Of a DNA stretch of 64,000 nucleotides, positions 11,390 through 30,400 are shown one piece after another; positions within the stretch are counted from its first letter, which is position 1; each line of letters starts with the position of its first letter. The notes under the pieces were generated by a model that searched no databases, had not been told where the DNA came from, and saw nothing but the letters and a program-made list of their open reading frames with translations. Origin of the DNA: Brachionus manjavacas (lineage: Eukaryota; Rotifera; Eurotatoria; Ploima; Brachionidae); NCBI GenBank assembly GCA_019054805.1, contig JAHQIY010000002.1, positions 2,356,001 through 2,420,000 of the forward strand, given 5' to 3'. Both the position numbers and the translations under genes were made by a program.

Positions 11390-11460
11390 AAATTTATTCT
11401 GAACAAGCCCTAACTCGGTACAGAAAACAAAAAAATAAATAAATAAAATAAATAAATTTT
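11390..11460 (+). repeat. Repeat 3' end with AAATA-type tail
   Basis: The 'taactcggtacagaaaac' core and AAATA-type tail match 11900-11950 and the minus strand at 1003-1045. No coding sequence precedes this copy, so it is a tail-only fragment or a SINE. Confidence 0.45.
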
Positions 11461-11689
11461 AGTTCCTTTAGAAAATAGTTTTTCGGACTTGCAATCAAAA
11501 AAAAATTGAAAATTTCGACATTTAGAGTCTTTCGGGATCATAGATTCACATCTTTAAGCTATTTATTTATTTGTTCATCTGTGCCAAAAATCATGCATCA
11601 CCAGTTTTGTATCCTTTTGATATTTCTTAAGCTTTTGAAAGGGTTTTGAAGTGAAGGTTAACTTAAAATTAATTAAAATGAATACATCT

Positions 11690-11950
11690 CACGTGACTAA
11701 CTGGATTAGATCCTTTTTAGAGTCTAGGACATTTAAGTTAAATGTGAATGACCACTTGAGCGAATAATGCTAAATAACTACAGGTGTCCCTCAAGGTTAA
11801 GTAATTATTCCTCTTTTTGACTTTCTTTACATTTTATTTTAGCTTAATTACTTTTTTTTTATTTTATTTTGTTAAATTTATTTTTATTCTATTTTTATAA
11901 TTTATTCTGAAAAAGCTCTAGCTCGGTGCAGTAAACAAATAAATAATATA
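11690..11950 (+). mobile_element. Decayed LINE reverse-transcriptase fragment with 3' tail
   Basis: Frames broken by stops and shifts read VTNWIRSFLESRTFKLNV and then TGVPQG-stop-VIIPLF, which match the region around the reverse-transcriptase GVPQG motif. The 'agctcggtgcag' 3' motif and an AAATA-type tail follow directly at 11900-11950, so the sequence between RT and the 3' end was lost. An old Jockey- or CR1-like relic. Confidence 0.6.
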
Positions 11951-12029
11951 GTGTTTTGATAATTAAGATTGTAATTAATTTCTTTATATAGTATAGTGTA
12001 TCTATTTGGATAGTAAAAATAAGTTTCTG

Positions 12030-12115
12030 CGATTGTAGTAGTAGTACTAGTATAATGCTGTGGGAGACTTGGAGACCACTATACCAGATTGTGTAATTGC
12101 TACCTTACTATTTCC
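12030..12115 (-). repeat. LINE 3'-tail fragment with trinucleotide tail
   Basis: A short TAG run (CTA on the minus strand) at about 12037-12048 is followed on the plus strand by a GC-richer patch. This arrangement resembles the antisense 3' ends at 5767-5835 and 15364-15480. I infer a tail-only LINE remnant. Confidence 0.4.
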
Positions 12116-12929
12116 TCTTTTTTTCCTGAAGCTTCAATAATGAAAGCATATTAGGGAAGAAAGTATTCAAACAGACGAAAGTATTCTTTAAAATTTGATC
12201 AATAAAAAAAATAAAAAAAAATTGCTCGATTTGGCTAATTTAAAATTCGATCTAAATATAACTTTTTTATTTTAGTCTCTGAAAATGATTAATTAATATG
12301 AAAATTAAAAAATTAAAATGATCCGATTAAGTATATACTTATAACGATCACCTTGAAATCTTGAGAATTTAGGGTTTCTTGCAACTGAATTAGTTACGAC
12401 TTTTTGAACATGAACTAAAAAGAAGTAAAAAGATAAAAAAAATATCAGCTATCTATTCCCATATCCAAGACTCCGCTCCAAAATTCCCAATGTTGCTATA
12501 AATATCTAATTTAGTTTTTAAAAAAAACATCCTTTGGATCAGGCTCTAAAAGAAAAATTAACTAAATCTTTTAAATAATTAATATTCAATTCGCTTTTCT
12601 TTTTAAAAGAGACCAATTTAACGAAATTTTACTAATACTTGGATTTGAATGTATATTAAAAAAATCTTTTTTATGCTTATTATATTCAAAATTTTTTAAA
12701 TATCGAAAAATCTTTTGAAATTCTAAAAGCACTTTGAATTTGAAAAGATTTTATTTTAAAATTTTATTTTGAGAAATAAAAATAAGAATTTTATTTTGTT
12801 TCGAAATTTTTCTTTAATTTTTGCTCAATAAAATGAAATTCACTAAAATGTTGATTTTAAGTAAAATATTTCACATATAAGAATCTCAATTTTATTCTTA
12901 TTTAAAAAAATTAATTCTAAATTAAAAAG
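12116..12929. other. AT-rich spacer between the PDE12-like genes
   Basis: No gene is visible. It should contain the promoter of the second PDE12-like gene, but I cannot identify an element. Confidence 0.3.
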
Positions 12930-14874
12930 ATGTCTTTTTGTTCAGCGCGAACTTATGAAAATCAAAACATTGTCGAAATAAAATTCAAATACGATAACAA
13001 AAATTCAAAGAATGAGTTATCTGCTATTAGACAATTAAATGAAACTTTAGAGTCCACATTAAAAAGAATAGCTTTGAATTTAGCGAAGAAATTTGAAAAT
13101 TACTCAATAGATCAGTTCGACATAAATTTGTTCGATCAAGCGAAACAACCTGTTCCAAATGAGACCAAAAACATCGATGCTTGGAAGGAAAACTACACAT
13201 TTCGAATTAAAGACCAGGAATTCAAAGTGGTACTTAATCTTCCTGCTGTCAAAAAACTCAATCTAACCAAAATATTAATTGCCGGAATGCCAGCTTTTGT
13301 TAAATGTGAATTCGAAGGTGATAGTTCTACACAAGAAATACTCGAACAGAACTCCTTGTTCAAGTGGTATGTGAGTGACACTGTGTACGAACCAACTGAT
13401 TTGATCGACCTAGAAAGTGATAAAAAACTGAAAAAAATACCCATAAACATGGACTCAATTACATGGAATTTGATTGATCAAGGTGTCTCTAAACGGATGA
13501 TAAATTTGGATGAAAATTGTGAAAATAGGCTTGTTAAAGTTGAGTGTCACCCAAAAGATGAAAGAAGAGAAGGAATTTGTGTAGAAACTATTGCAGTAAG
13601 CCCTGTTTTGAAAAAGATTGATAAAGAAAAATTGCCAATGACACAGAGACATATGCATACTCAACATATTTTAGATAATAAAAAGTAATATAGACATGTT
13701 TTAAAAAATTTATCAAAATTTTATCTAGATTTAGAGTTTTAACTTGGAATATTTTGTCAAAATCCAATTGTGACAGAAATAAGGTTTATTCATTTTGCTC
13801 AAAAAAATATCTTGATTTCAACTATCGAAAAATACTTATCATAAAAGAACTAATTGGTAATGTAATAGAATTTAAAAATATTTAAATTCAATTTTTAAAT
13901 TAGGTTACAAGGCTGATGTAATTTTTCTGCAAGAATGCGAAATTCATTTTTACAATGACCTTAAAATTTGTTTCCCCGATTACAGTTTATTTTTTATTCA
14001 AAAATCTCAAAATATAAATGATGGCGGAATAATAATGTTTCGCTCAGATAGATTTCGGTAATTGGTTTAATCATTTGAAATTAAAATATTTCTTATTTAT
14101 TAGTTTTATTAATTCTTGTGATATAAATATTGGTAATGAGTATGAAAATAATAACTTATTTGGAAGCTTGAAATCAGCACTTCAAAAACATCCTATATTG
14201 CACGATCATGTAAAGAAGAAGGGTTCTGTTGTTCAAGTTAAATATTAAAGAAATACTTTTAAAATGGTTTGAAAGTATAATTTTTTTAAGATTATGAATG
14301 TTCAATTTATATCAAATCCGAAAACTCAATTTTTATTAGTAAATTCTCACTTAGGCTTTGACGCCAATAATTCTTTCACCACCTTGATTCAGTCTATTGT
14401 CACAATAAAATATTTAGAAAATTTATTAGAAAAACTCAGAAATTCAACGCCAAATATTTTATTCGCAGCTGATCTAAATGCTTCTCCATTTTCTTCACCA
14501 TTTGAATACATAACCAAGAAAGGTTTAAGCTTTTCTTTGTTAAACGAAAGTAAGATATTAAAAATAAAATAAAATAAAATAAAAAAATTAAAATTTTTTA
14601 TTTCATAGATCAACAAAATTGTCTTAAAATGTGCTCCAGTCAAATCAATCATTCATTGGAGCTAAGAGTATTCACAAATTACGAATTTTCCTATATCAAC
14701 GGAATCGCAGACTATATCTTCTATGATTCAAACTGCCTAGAACTAACTAAATGGGTTCCTTTGCCGAAAAGAGAAAAATTAAAAGAGTTAATATCAATAC
14801 CTAGTAAAAATTTTCCTTCAGATCACTGCCCTCTTATTTATGAATTTAAAATCAATAATAATAAATATCGATAA
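12930..14874 (+). CDS. PDE12-like phosphodiesterase, diverged copy 2
   Basis: Six exons join in frame: 12930-13684, 13729-13856, 13904-14057, 14104-14236, 14291-14549 and 14609-14874, giving 564 residues. The architecture is that of copy 1 and of PDE12: a non-catalytic N-terminal half (NIDAWKENYTF, AGMPAFVKCEFE, FKWY), then an endonuclease/exonuclease/phosphatase domain beginning LTWNIL. Catalytic positions are kept: LQE (Glu305), His410 in NSHLGF, Asp451 and Asn453, ADYIF, and SDH (Asp548, His549). The motif usually read GDFN is ADLN, and NTH is NSH, so the active-site surroundings have changed while the acidic and His residues remain. Four introns lie at the same places and phases as in copy 1; the intron 14058-14103 is extra. 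AATAAA at about 15041 is a possible polyadenylation signal. Likely an active but specialised paralog; its substrate cannot be told from sequence. Confidence 0.87.
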
Positions 14875-15363
14875 ATCTATATTTTTAACTCAGCTTCTTT
14901 ATTATCATCTGATTTACTTAAAACTGCCACTAAAGGCATATTTCATAGTTTTTCCTAAATTTTTAAAGATATTTAACAGAAGTGAAGTTTTCTGGGATTA
15001 AATTAAAATTTACTCCAAGGATGCATATTAACCTGTCATAAATAAAGTCGTCAAATGGATAATTAAAATAAAGATTTTAATTTATAAAAAGTTTAATTAT
15101 TAATTTTAATTTTAACTAATAGTTCTCTAATCTACAAAATACCCGAATCCCTAAACCAGGGCTCTGTCTCGGACCCCATTTAATTTTTTTTATGACAATA
15201 AACTCTGGTTATATATGACGATTTAATCATTGATAGATAGTCTAACGAACAAGTTAGGTGTAAACAGATTAATTTTAAAATTGACAATACTTAAATAAAA
15301 AATAATGAATATTCAAAAAAAATTTAAATTTTGAAAAAATCAATAAAGTAATTGAATAAATTT

Positions 15364-16350
15364 AGTAGTAGTAGTAGCAGTAGTAGTAGCAGTAGTAGTT
15401 CTTACTGCGACACCTAACATGTAGAGAGCCTGAGCCCATCACCGCCGATTAGCCATGTAGAGCTGTAGCAGCCGATTCCATTGAACTTATCTAAAGCCAT
15501 TTTAAAATTAACGGTTGACTTAGATTTCACCAAATTTTCTGGAAACTTATTCCAATGCGGAACTACTCTGTCTGAGAAAAATTTCTGGCGATTACTGCAG
15601 CTGCAAAATCGTTTCTAATTTGAGCTGGAAAATTTTCTCTCTGGACTGTGATGCTATTTCCTCTTAACTCCCCGATTGGACCCTTGTTTTCTGATCTATT
15701 CACTAGATTCTTGACCAGGCTTACCTTTTCTATTCCTTTTATTAGTTTGTACATTTCAATAAAGTCCCCCTTTACTCTTCTTTCACTCAGCTTTGGCAGT
15801 CCTAATTTCGTCAACCTCATTTCATTCGACATATTTCTTAAAGACATAGGTATTTTTGTTGCCCTTTCTTGCACCTTTTCAAACGCGTTCACATCCCTTT
15901 TCATACTTGGATTCCAAACCTGCACTGCGTAATCTAGATGAGGTTTTATCATAGATATGTACAATCTTACCCACAGCCTTTCCTCTCTACTTGTAAACGT
16001 TCGTTTGAGCGTTCCAAGTACCCTACTCGCTTTCGCACACGCACTTTTCACTTGGTGGGTCCACTTTAAATCTGATGAGACCATCACTCCAAGATTCGTC
16101 TCACACTCTGTGGTCGCTACTATAACATTTGAGTTGCTTTTTTGTGTATATTTATGCTTTGCATTTAGTCTGCCGAAATGCATTACTTTACACTTATCAA
16201 CACACTCCCATTCACCAAATCTCTATCCATTGCCATACTGCATCCAGGTCTTTCTGTAACATCGCTCTCATAAACTTAATTAACTTTGCCGAGTATTTTT
16301 GAGTCATCTGCATACAATTCCTTTCTATTTGAAACCCAGTCAGAAAGGTA
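15364..16350 (-). mobile_element. 5'-truncated LINE, RT C-terminus and 3' end
   Basis: The minus strand codes for the end of a LINE ORF2. YADDSKILG lies near 16295-16320 in a frame broken by stops, then a continuous frame from 16183 to 15563 reads LGVMVSSDLKWTHQV, LDYAVQVWNPSM and RRVKGDFIEMYKL, typical of the thumb and C-terminal region. The element is truncated just upstream of YADD. The 3' end carries a TAG/CAG (CTA/CTG on the sense strand) repeat at about 15364-15400. The protein differs clearly from the LINE at 5767-8640, so this is a second family. Confidence 0.8.
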
Positions 16351-16399
16351 ATTTGGGAGTTAAAATTTTTTTTTTTAATAAATGAAGAGTTAATCATTT

Positions 16400-17450
16400 A
16401 AAAAACGACTAAGCCTTGAAATTATTTTTTTTTTCAATTATAAATCGTGAAAAAAGGAAAGAACATGAATAATAATTTAAAATTAACATGAAACCCAAAT
16501 TTTAAAAATATTCTTACAATTTAAATTTTTTCTTTTTTGCCTCTTTATTTTACTCTTTGCTTCTAACCTTTTGGCGTTTATTGAAATAAGCTTTATTTAT
16601 TATTAAAAATCAAAAATAAGTTGTTGGTCAAATTTTATTTTTTCAAATGGTGACCTGTGTTTAATCTATTGTCAAATATAAGGCTACTTTATCTATACTA
16701 AATGGAACATTAAAAAATATAAAAAGATCTGGCGACCAAATTTAGTGTGACTAAGATAAAAAGATAAAATAATGAGTTAAGTGAGATTTAGAACTTGGTA
16801 AAGCAAAGTCTAACTCAGAGATAGACGTCGTCAGACATTTTGAGCTTTGATTTATGATTTCAAGGTTTCATTGAGCATTAATTAATTAATTTTGAGCCAC
16901 TTTTTTGAAAATTATTTTAGTGAGAAAAATGCATGTTCAAAAGAATAAATTTTATTGTTATTTAAAATTAGCTTTCTTTATTTAAAGTAAAATTTTTAAA
17001 AATGAATTGAAGAAAAAATTTGATATTTTCTTAAAATAATTTTAAAATTTAGAAAAATATCGATTGAAATTAGGCTTGATTTTTATAACCGGATAAAAAG
17101 AATGATTAACTTTTATGGATTTTTTTTCAAACGAGTTGCATGTACAATTTTAAAAATTTTTTACTTGATTTAACTAATGATATAACTGTATATTTTGAGA
17201 ATCAGCATTTGGAAATTTGAAACTTTTTAACTTAAAAAAACTTTCAACAATAAATTTAAGCCAAAAAAAAGATTCTCTAAATCTACATAACCGGTTAAAA
17301 ACCGCTTACCTCTAACCGGTCGACTAACCCTAGTTTCAGCTAATAAAAGATTAATAAAGGAAATTTTAGAATAGTTTATCGGAATCCAAAGTTGTAATAA
17401 CAAAGTATTGGTTAATACATATCCTGATTTATCTTTGACTTTAATTTTAA
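16400..17450. other. AT-rich intergenic sequence
   Basis: I see no gene or clear repeat here. The minus-strand frame at 17227-17481 overlaps the RT relic that follows and has no recognisable content. Confidence 0.3.
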
Positions 17451-17452
17451 AG

Positions 17453-17610
17453 TCCATGGATTTCACATACGCATTCAACAAGGTTTCACATCAAAGTTGT
17501 TTGTCAAATTATGAGCCTAATAAATTATAAATGAATAGTGGTTGAAATCATTTCTTCTTGGAAGACAACCGATTTGTACCTAGGATCGGCAGAAACATAT
17601 TTGATATAAC
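17453..17610 (+). mobile_element. Decayed reverse-transcriptase relic
   Basis: The plus strand reads MDFTYAFNKVSHQS and, after two stops, HFFLEDNRFVPRIG. This matches the DFxKAFDKVSH block and the following FLxxRxQxVxxG block of LINE reverse transcriptase, in the right order. The spacing is short, so it is an old remnant with deletions. Confidence 0.5.
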
Positions 17611-18382
17611 AGAAAGAGAAAAGAAAGGCTTCCATAGCTCTCTAAAGGCTAAAAGCCACGAGGTGTTTGTAAAGATAAAATTATACCATTATTCTTAAAC
17701 TATTATAAATACTACTTCTACTAGGATTTATTAGGCTTTGAAAATTTCTTTCAAATTAATATTTTCAAACTAAATTTTATAAAATTTGCTAAATTAATTA
17801 AAGCTCAATGAAACTAATATTGATACAAATAATCCAGAATCTTATTAGATAATAAGTGTCATGTACAGACTAGCTAGTGTATTATGATTAAACTTCCAAT
17901 TTTTTGATGACAAAATTTTAATTATATTGAGTCTATTCATGCATTTAGTCTTTAATTTTTTTATTTGTTTTTCAAAGCAGTTGATCCTGAACTGAAATTT
18001 ATTATTTATTATTTTTATTAAGTTAAGATCTTAAAATTAAAAATAAAAACAAATCTATTATTTTATACTCTTAGGAAATGAAAAAGATCTTAAATTTAAG
18101 CTTAGCATAATTTTGAAATCAAGATTTTATTTTGAATTTTTTCAGAAAAGAAACTTATCTTATATGATTCATTTTAAGATTCTTGTCCTGGGTTTCAAGC
18201 CTATCTATGCATTCAGATTATTTGCTATTTTTTATTTAATAATTTTTAATAAGATAGATCATAAACTCTTCCATAATGATCTTTTCCATTTATTACTTTT
18301 GGACGTTTTGTTATCTGAATATATGGAATTGTAGTAGGATTTAAAAATTAATCCAAGCTGTTGGCTATTTTTTAGTCATGAT

Positions 18383-18607
18383 TGTGATGAGGACATCACT
18401 GTGTATGTACTCGGTTCGCTGTGCAGTTGCATGCACTCGTATTTCATATTTATATTTTATATTTATTTATTTTATTTATTTCATTTTCATTCATATTTCT
18501 TTTATGTATATAATGTGATTTATATTTCCGTCCGGTGTTCAGTCTACGACGACAACCGGGCCCGGTTTTCTTTTAGATTAATAAACTTAAAAAAACTTTA
18601 TTAAACA
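18383..18607 (+). mobile_element. Possible solo LTR
   Basis: A segment of mixed composition starts TGTGATGAGGACATCACT, which holds the inverted repeat GTGATG-AGGA-CATCAC, and ends near TTAAACA. It contains a GC-rich patch at 18533-18565 and an AATAAA near its end. TG..CA ends and a polyadenylation signal fit a solo LTR of a Gypsy-like element. I could not find a matching target-site duplication, so the limits and the call are tentative. Confidence 0.3.
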
Positions 18608-19157
18608 ATTGTTTACTTTATTTTAATGATTCTCTTCGAAAAATATTGGAGTTTTTTAGGTTTGATTTTTGAAGAAAAAAAATTTATTTAACGCAACATT
18701 TAATTTATTTTTGAAGCTGCTTTTATGCTTCCTGAATTTTTTGGTTTTCAAAAAGAAAAATTTCATGGATGATCAATTCAAAGAAAATTAAAAATATTTT
18801 ATTTATATATCTTATTTATGTAAAATCTTGAAATCAAAGTATCGATTAAAATCTAAAATTATAAAAATAAATTAAAATTTTATTTTTTCATTAGAATACT
18901 GTTTACTCATACTTTTGGAAAAATAAATTAATATAAAAATAAAGCTTTTAAATAAAATTTATATTTGTTTAAAAAATAGTTAAAATTAATTTTCTCTTTT
19001 AATAATTAATTTTTAGCTTTCATAAAAATAAAAATAATATTTAAATAAAAAGCTCTCTGACTGGGATCGATCTAAGTATATTTAGCTGGTTTGCGTAATA
19101 AAAACAAAATTCCATATTCAATTTTACACTTCATCTCTAAATATCTTATCTACAATT

Positions 19158-25750
<6,593 letters not shown>

Positions 25751-26717
25751 TTTTGTCGATTATTCCTCTTTTATTTTGATTTGTAAAAAAATGAACAAAA
25801 TTTTGTTAGAATTTTTGTTAAAAAATCATATTTTTCTTTAAAAATAATTTCTAAAAAATAATTTATTCAAATTTTACCAAAATTTGAAAAAAAAATATGC
25901 TAAGGATATAGGGTCTTAAGAGATAATAAAAATAGAAATTGTTCGTGACTTAAACTAGCTCTTCAAAAATTTGTTGATTCGATCGAGAAAAAAGTCTATT
26001 TTGACTAAAAAAAGATAACTAAATTTTTGTTTCATTTTTGCTCATTAGATTTCGAAAATTATAAAATTTTTTAGAATATTATTATTTTGATTGAGATTGT
26101 GTGTGTGTTTTATGATTATAAAAAATTCTTTTTGCTTTCAATTGCAATAAATGTAAAAATGGCTCAAAATTTGTCTTGAGAAAATTTTTATTAGTATTTT
26201 TATGAAATTATTTTTATTTGAGTTACCAGGTGATTTATAAAGCTTAGAATCGAAAACAGAATTTTTTCTTTTTTATCATCTTTTAAACGTAAGATAATAA
26301 AAAAGTTCTCATTTTATTCAAAATTACATAATGCAAACATAAATTTTTTTTGTTTTAAAAATAAAAATTTCTTGTAATGCCAAAATAATTAATGACTAAA
26401 TATTGTTTTCAATTTTTTACATCATTTGAATCCTCTAGTTATTCATTTTTTAATAAATTAGATATTAAAGAATTCATTCTATTTATTTTTTTATTTATCT
26501 AAAAACCACTCCATAGTTTAAAAATATTTATTTAAGTTTCTTTAAATGAAATGTGATTTAAAAGTATATTTTCAAATTCTTTGCTTGAATTAATAGTCAA
26601 AGTTTTAGATGACTTGAGAATAATTCTTTTTTGATTTTTTATTGATGCTGATGCTCGAACATCATTCTTTTTTCTTCCTTAAAAAAAAATTAACAACAAA
26701 TTATTATCATTTACATG
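25751..26717. other. AT-rich spacer upstream of the ubiquitin ligase
   Basis: No gene is visible. The stretch should include the ligase promoter. A short GT run at about 26098-26109 is the only distinct feature. Confidence 0.3.
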
Positions 26718-27068
26718 TCAACTACTTTTTCCCATTACTTCTTCAAAGTTCATTTTTTTAACCAACTCAGGATTAATAGCAAGAACTAGAAATGAGTTTT
26801 TAGAAGTTTTCTTTTTATCATTTTGATTTAAAAATTTACTTATATTGGTTCCAAAAATATGGGTTCCTCCAGCAAGGTAATTTTTAGTACCACCGTCTCC
26901 GCCAATCCCTCCAGATCCTCCACCGCCGCCACCATTTCGATTTGATAAGCAACTCGATGTTTGTTTTTCATTTTTTCTCATAGAATTGGATTTAAAATTA
27001 ATTATCGGGTCTGAATATACTGGATAAAGTAGAATGAAAATAAAAAAATAATTTGAGATATTTTTCAT
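26718..27068 (-). CDS. Small predicted secreted Gly-rich protein
   Basis: A single uninterrupted frame from ATG 27068 codes for 116 residues. The N-terminus looks like a signal peptide: MKN followed by a hydrophobic core (YFFIFILLYPVYS), with likely cleavage before DPIINF. A Gly-rich stretch (GGGGGGSGGIGGDGG) occupies about residues 47-61, and the rest is Lys/Asn-rich and polar with a single cysteine. I do not recognise a family, and no homologue is recalled. It lies between the ubiquitin ligase and SMARCAL1 on the same strand. It could be a lineage-specific secreted protein or a peptide precursor, although no clear dibasic cleavage series is present. A chance frame is possible in such AT-rich DNA; the signal peptide plus the higher-GC glycine block argue for a gene. 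Confidence 0.45.
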   Translation of the reverse strand: MKNISNYFFIFILLYPVYSDPIINFKSNSMRKNEKQTSSCLSNRNGGGGGGSGGIGGDGGTKNYLAGGTHIFGTNISKFLNQNDKKKTSKNSFLVLAINPELVKKMNFEEVMGKSS

Positions 27069-27460
27069 TTTTTATTAAATTCTTATCAATGTTACCAAAA
27101 AGTTTTTATTTATAAATATTCTAATTGAGGTCAATGTATTAGAAAAAGAGGAAGAATTTTTTTTGTTTATAAGAAATTTTATGGGACTTCTTTCCATTTT
27201 TGGAATTCGAGTTCAATGAAATAGTTTTTTGAAGGCCTTTTATCTTTTGATATTTTTAAATAGAAAATTATAAAAATCTCAAAATTTTTATTTCAATTTT
27301 TATATGAATTAAAAATTTAAAAAAAGTTTTTCAATCAAAAATTTACAAGCGGTATACAAATTTTTTTTTCATGTCATTGTTCAGAAACATTAAATAATAT
27401 TAAGTATAAACAAATTAAATAAAGAAATTATAGTTAATTAATTGATTTAATTTAATACAA

Positions 27461-30400
27461 TTATTGTTTTGGTTTTTTGATCGGTGGTCGTTCGAATTGT
27501 GCTAAATCGATTGATTTTAAATCATCATCATCTTCTAAAGTAATGTCATTTTCTTTTCCAATCGACTGGACTGTACCTTCATTTTTTTTTGAATCTTCAT
27601 CAATTAAGTCATCAAATGGATTAGTTTTGGGTCTATTTACAGTATTAGATTCGGACAAATTTTCTCTAGTTAGGCCAGCTCTGCTAAGAACACTTAATTT
27701 TTCATTTACTAAAGGCCAAATTTGGTCATCAGCCGTACCCTTGGCACATAAATATTGAATAATTACTGAATTTTTCTGCCCAATACGATAAACACGGTCT
27801 TCAGCTTGGACCAAAATGCCTGGGTTCCAAAAAAGCTCAGCAAATACAACAAGATTAGCCTGAGTTAAAGTAATTCCGCTGTTTGCCGCTGTTATACTTA
27901 ATAAAGCACATTGGCATTTATCGCTGTTCTGAAAGCGCTGGACAAACACTTGCCGGTTCTCTGAACTGGTCGAGCCATCAATTCGAATATATTCGTACTT
28001 ATTTTTTTGAATTTCAGCTTCAAGCTCATCAAGCATACTTTGATGATGCGCAAAAACCAGAAATTTTTTGTCCGATTCCAATAGATCACTCACATACTCA
28101 GTAACTGCCTTTGCTTTTACTTTACTAGTCTCTTGGAAATATTTCAACAAAGCTCCTCTTTTTTCCATTCCTTTGAATTAAAATTTAATTTTTTTTTAAT
28201 GAATTTTTCTAAACAAGTAATTAGGAATGCATTTTCTATTCAATGAGCTCGAGGATGAATATTTTAATAAAATTCATAAATTCTATTAATTTAAATTTGT
28301 TTGGCCTACACTTGAATTTTAGATTATTATGAACCAAAATTCTATAACTGAAGCAGGATAAATCTATTAAGTAATTTTATAAGACTACTTTTGAAATACC
28401 ACATAACAGCGTGAGCACGTAAAAAGAAAGATATTGAAGCGCTTGAAAGGGTAAAATGACGAGCAACCAAACTAGTAAAGATCGTTAGAGACGAATGTAG
28501 ACTAAAAAAGCTCAAACAAGAAAATAAGTTTTCCTTCATTTTTAAAGGCAGCGACGAGATTAAAACTACTCAACACTACTCATTGCAATTTAAATATTTT
28601 TCAAATCTCAAATATTTAGTGGTAATTTTTTGACAATAAGTTACTTACAAGAGTCTAATAATTTCGTGAACAAACCAAGCTTGAAAGTCTAAAAAAGGAG
28701 AGAGTGCATTAAAAAAATTCAAATTTAATTTTTTTTAATTTTCTTAAAAAGACTTAAATTTAATAATTTTTTATTTTTTTAAAAAATTCAGTATGCTTCT
28801 TTTTCGATTGTTTTAAAAAAGGCAAGTAAATTTTATTCGATCAAAAAATAATCAATTCAATAACATTTTTAATTCTAACTCAAGCATATGCTTCTTTTTT
28901 GACAATTTTTGATCGCATAAATTGAATGGAAAACTTTTTTAAAAAATCTGTTAAATTAAAAATTGGTTCGGCTAAAGGTTTAGTTGATCCTTAGAATAAT
29001 AAATAATTCGATAATTTATGAAAATATAGAAAATTTGCTTCTGAACAGTACTTTAATATATTTGATTATTCTTTTGTGTGATTTAGTGCCTAATTCAGAT
29101 AAATTTGATTTAGAGCATCATAAACAAAAATAATTTATTTTTTACTTTTGCTTAGTTTATATATTTATTCATAATAAAAATATTGTATGAATTGCTACCA
29201 ACTTTAGATATGTAGTAAGTTTTAATACAACAAGCTTACCATTAAGAAATGTCGAATTAAAAGGTTGTTTTCAGTTTTAGATTATAAATATTTTTTAGTA
29301 TTTTTGAGAAAATATCCCAAAACTCAATTTTTGAAATATTTCTTAGAAAAAATAATTTTTTTTTAATTCAAAAACTAGTTTTCTTAACGTGAAAAATTAT
29401 TAATAAGATTTTTGAAAATGAATTCTCAGACTTGTTTCAAAAAAGAGAATACAATAAAAGTTTTTTTTTAAATACCTTTTAAATTTTGGTCCATTTTATT
29501 CGAAGCCTGTTTTAGTGTTTTTGTGTTCAGTTCAATAAGAGATGGATTAAGAATTACCATTTCTCTCATTTTACTTGGCAGTTCTTGAATTACATCTTTT
29601 TTTTCGCGTCTAATTAAAATTTTTTCTTCCAAAAGAAGTCTCAGCTCGGCCATGTTAGAATAGCCACTATAATCCATTCCAAATCGACTTTCTTTTCCGT
29701 CACAGTATCTCATTCCATAATCATGAAAACTGGCAAACAGATTTGGATTGATTGCCTGAATTTGTGAAAACAATTCGGCTGGTCTTGATAGTGCTGGCGT
29801 TCCAGAAAGTAGAATGACCCTATTCGAATTTTGTATAAGTTTAAATGCTGCCTTGGTTCTTGCAGCTTTGTTATTCTTAAGCAAATGGCATTCATCTGCA
29901 ATTATCACTTTAAAGTCATTCAAGGAAATTTCGTCAACATTTTTGGTCAACAAGTCATAGCTACTGATTATAATTTTGCTCTTTGGATAAATCATTTGTC
30001 GACCATTTTCCATAACTTGGATAAAATCATCAACCAAATCTCCATGTTTTAGGTTGCAAACTTTTGCCAACGATTCGCTTAGCCAACGCTTGACACTTTC
30101 TTTCCACATAAACTTTACACTTGACGGAACAATGATGAATAATGGCCATTCTTCCTTGTAATAACTTGCAATTGCTAACGCTTGTACTGTTTTACCAAGA
30201 CCCATATCATCAGCTAGTAGCAATCGTCCATTTTGTTGTATGGCAAATTTGACACCTTCAATCTGGAAAGGCATTAGACTCTTAGCTATGTCAGTGTCAA
30301 TTTTTTTTTTCAAATGTTCAAAATCAATCGAAGGATCAATTTTGGGATAATTTAATCCTTTTAGTTGATTTTGGAAAACATCGAGCAGTGCATTTGGCAA

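Noticed and set aside
15648-16259. Three plus-strand frames opposite the LINE fragment
   Set aside because: Antisense shadows of the LINE coding sequence on the minus strand.
18113-18334. 73-codon frame with FNKIDHKLFHNDLFHLL, a possible RT relic
   Set aside because: One phrase recalls the DKIDHKLL block of LINE RT, but no second block lies nearby, so I do not call it.
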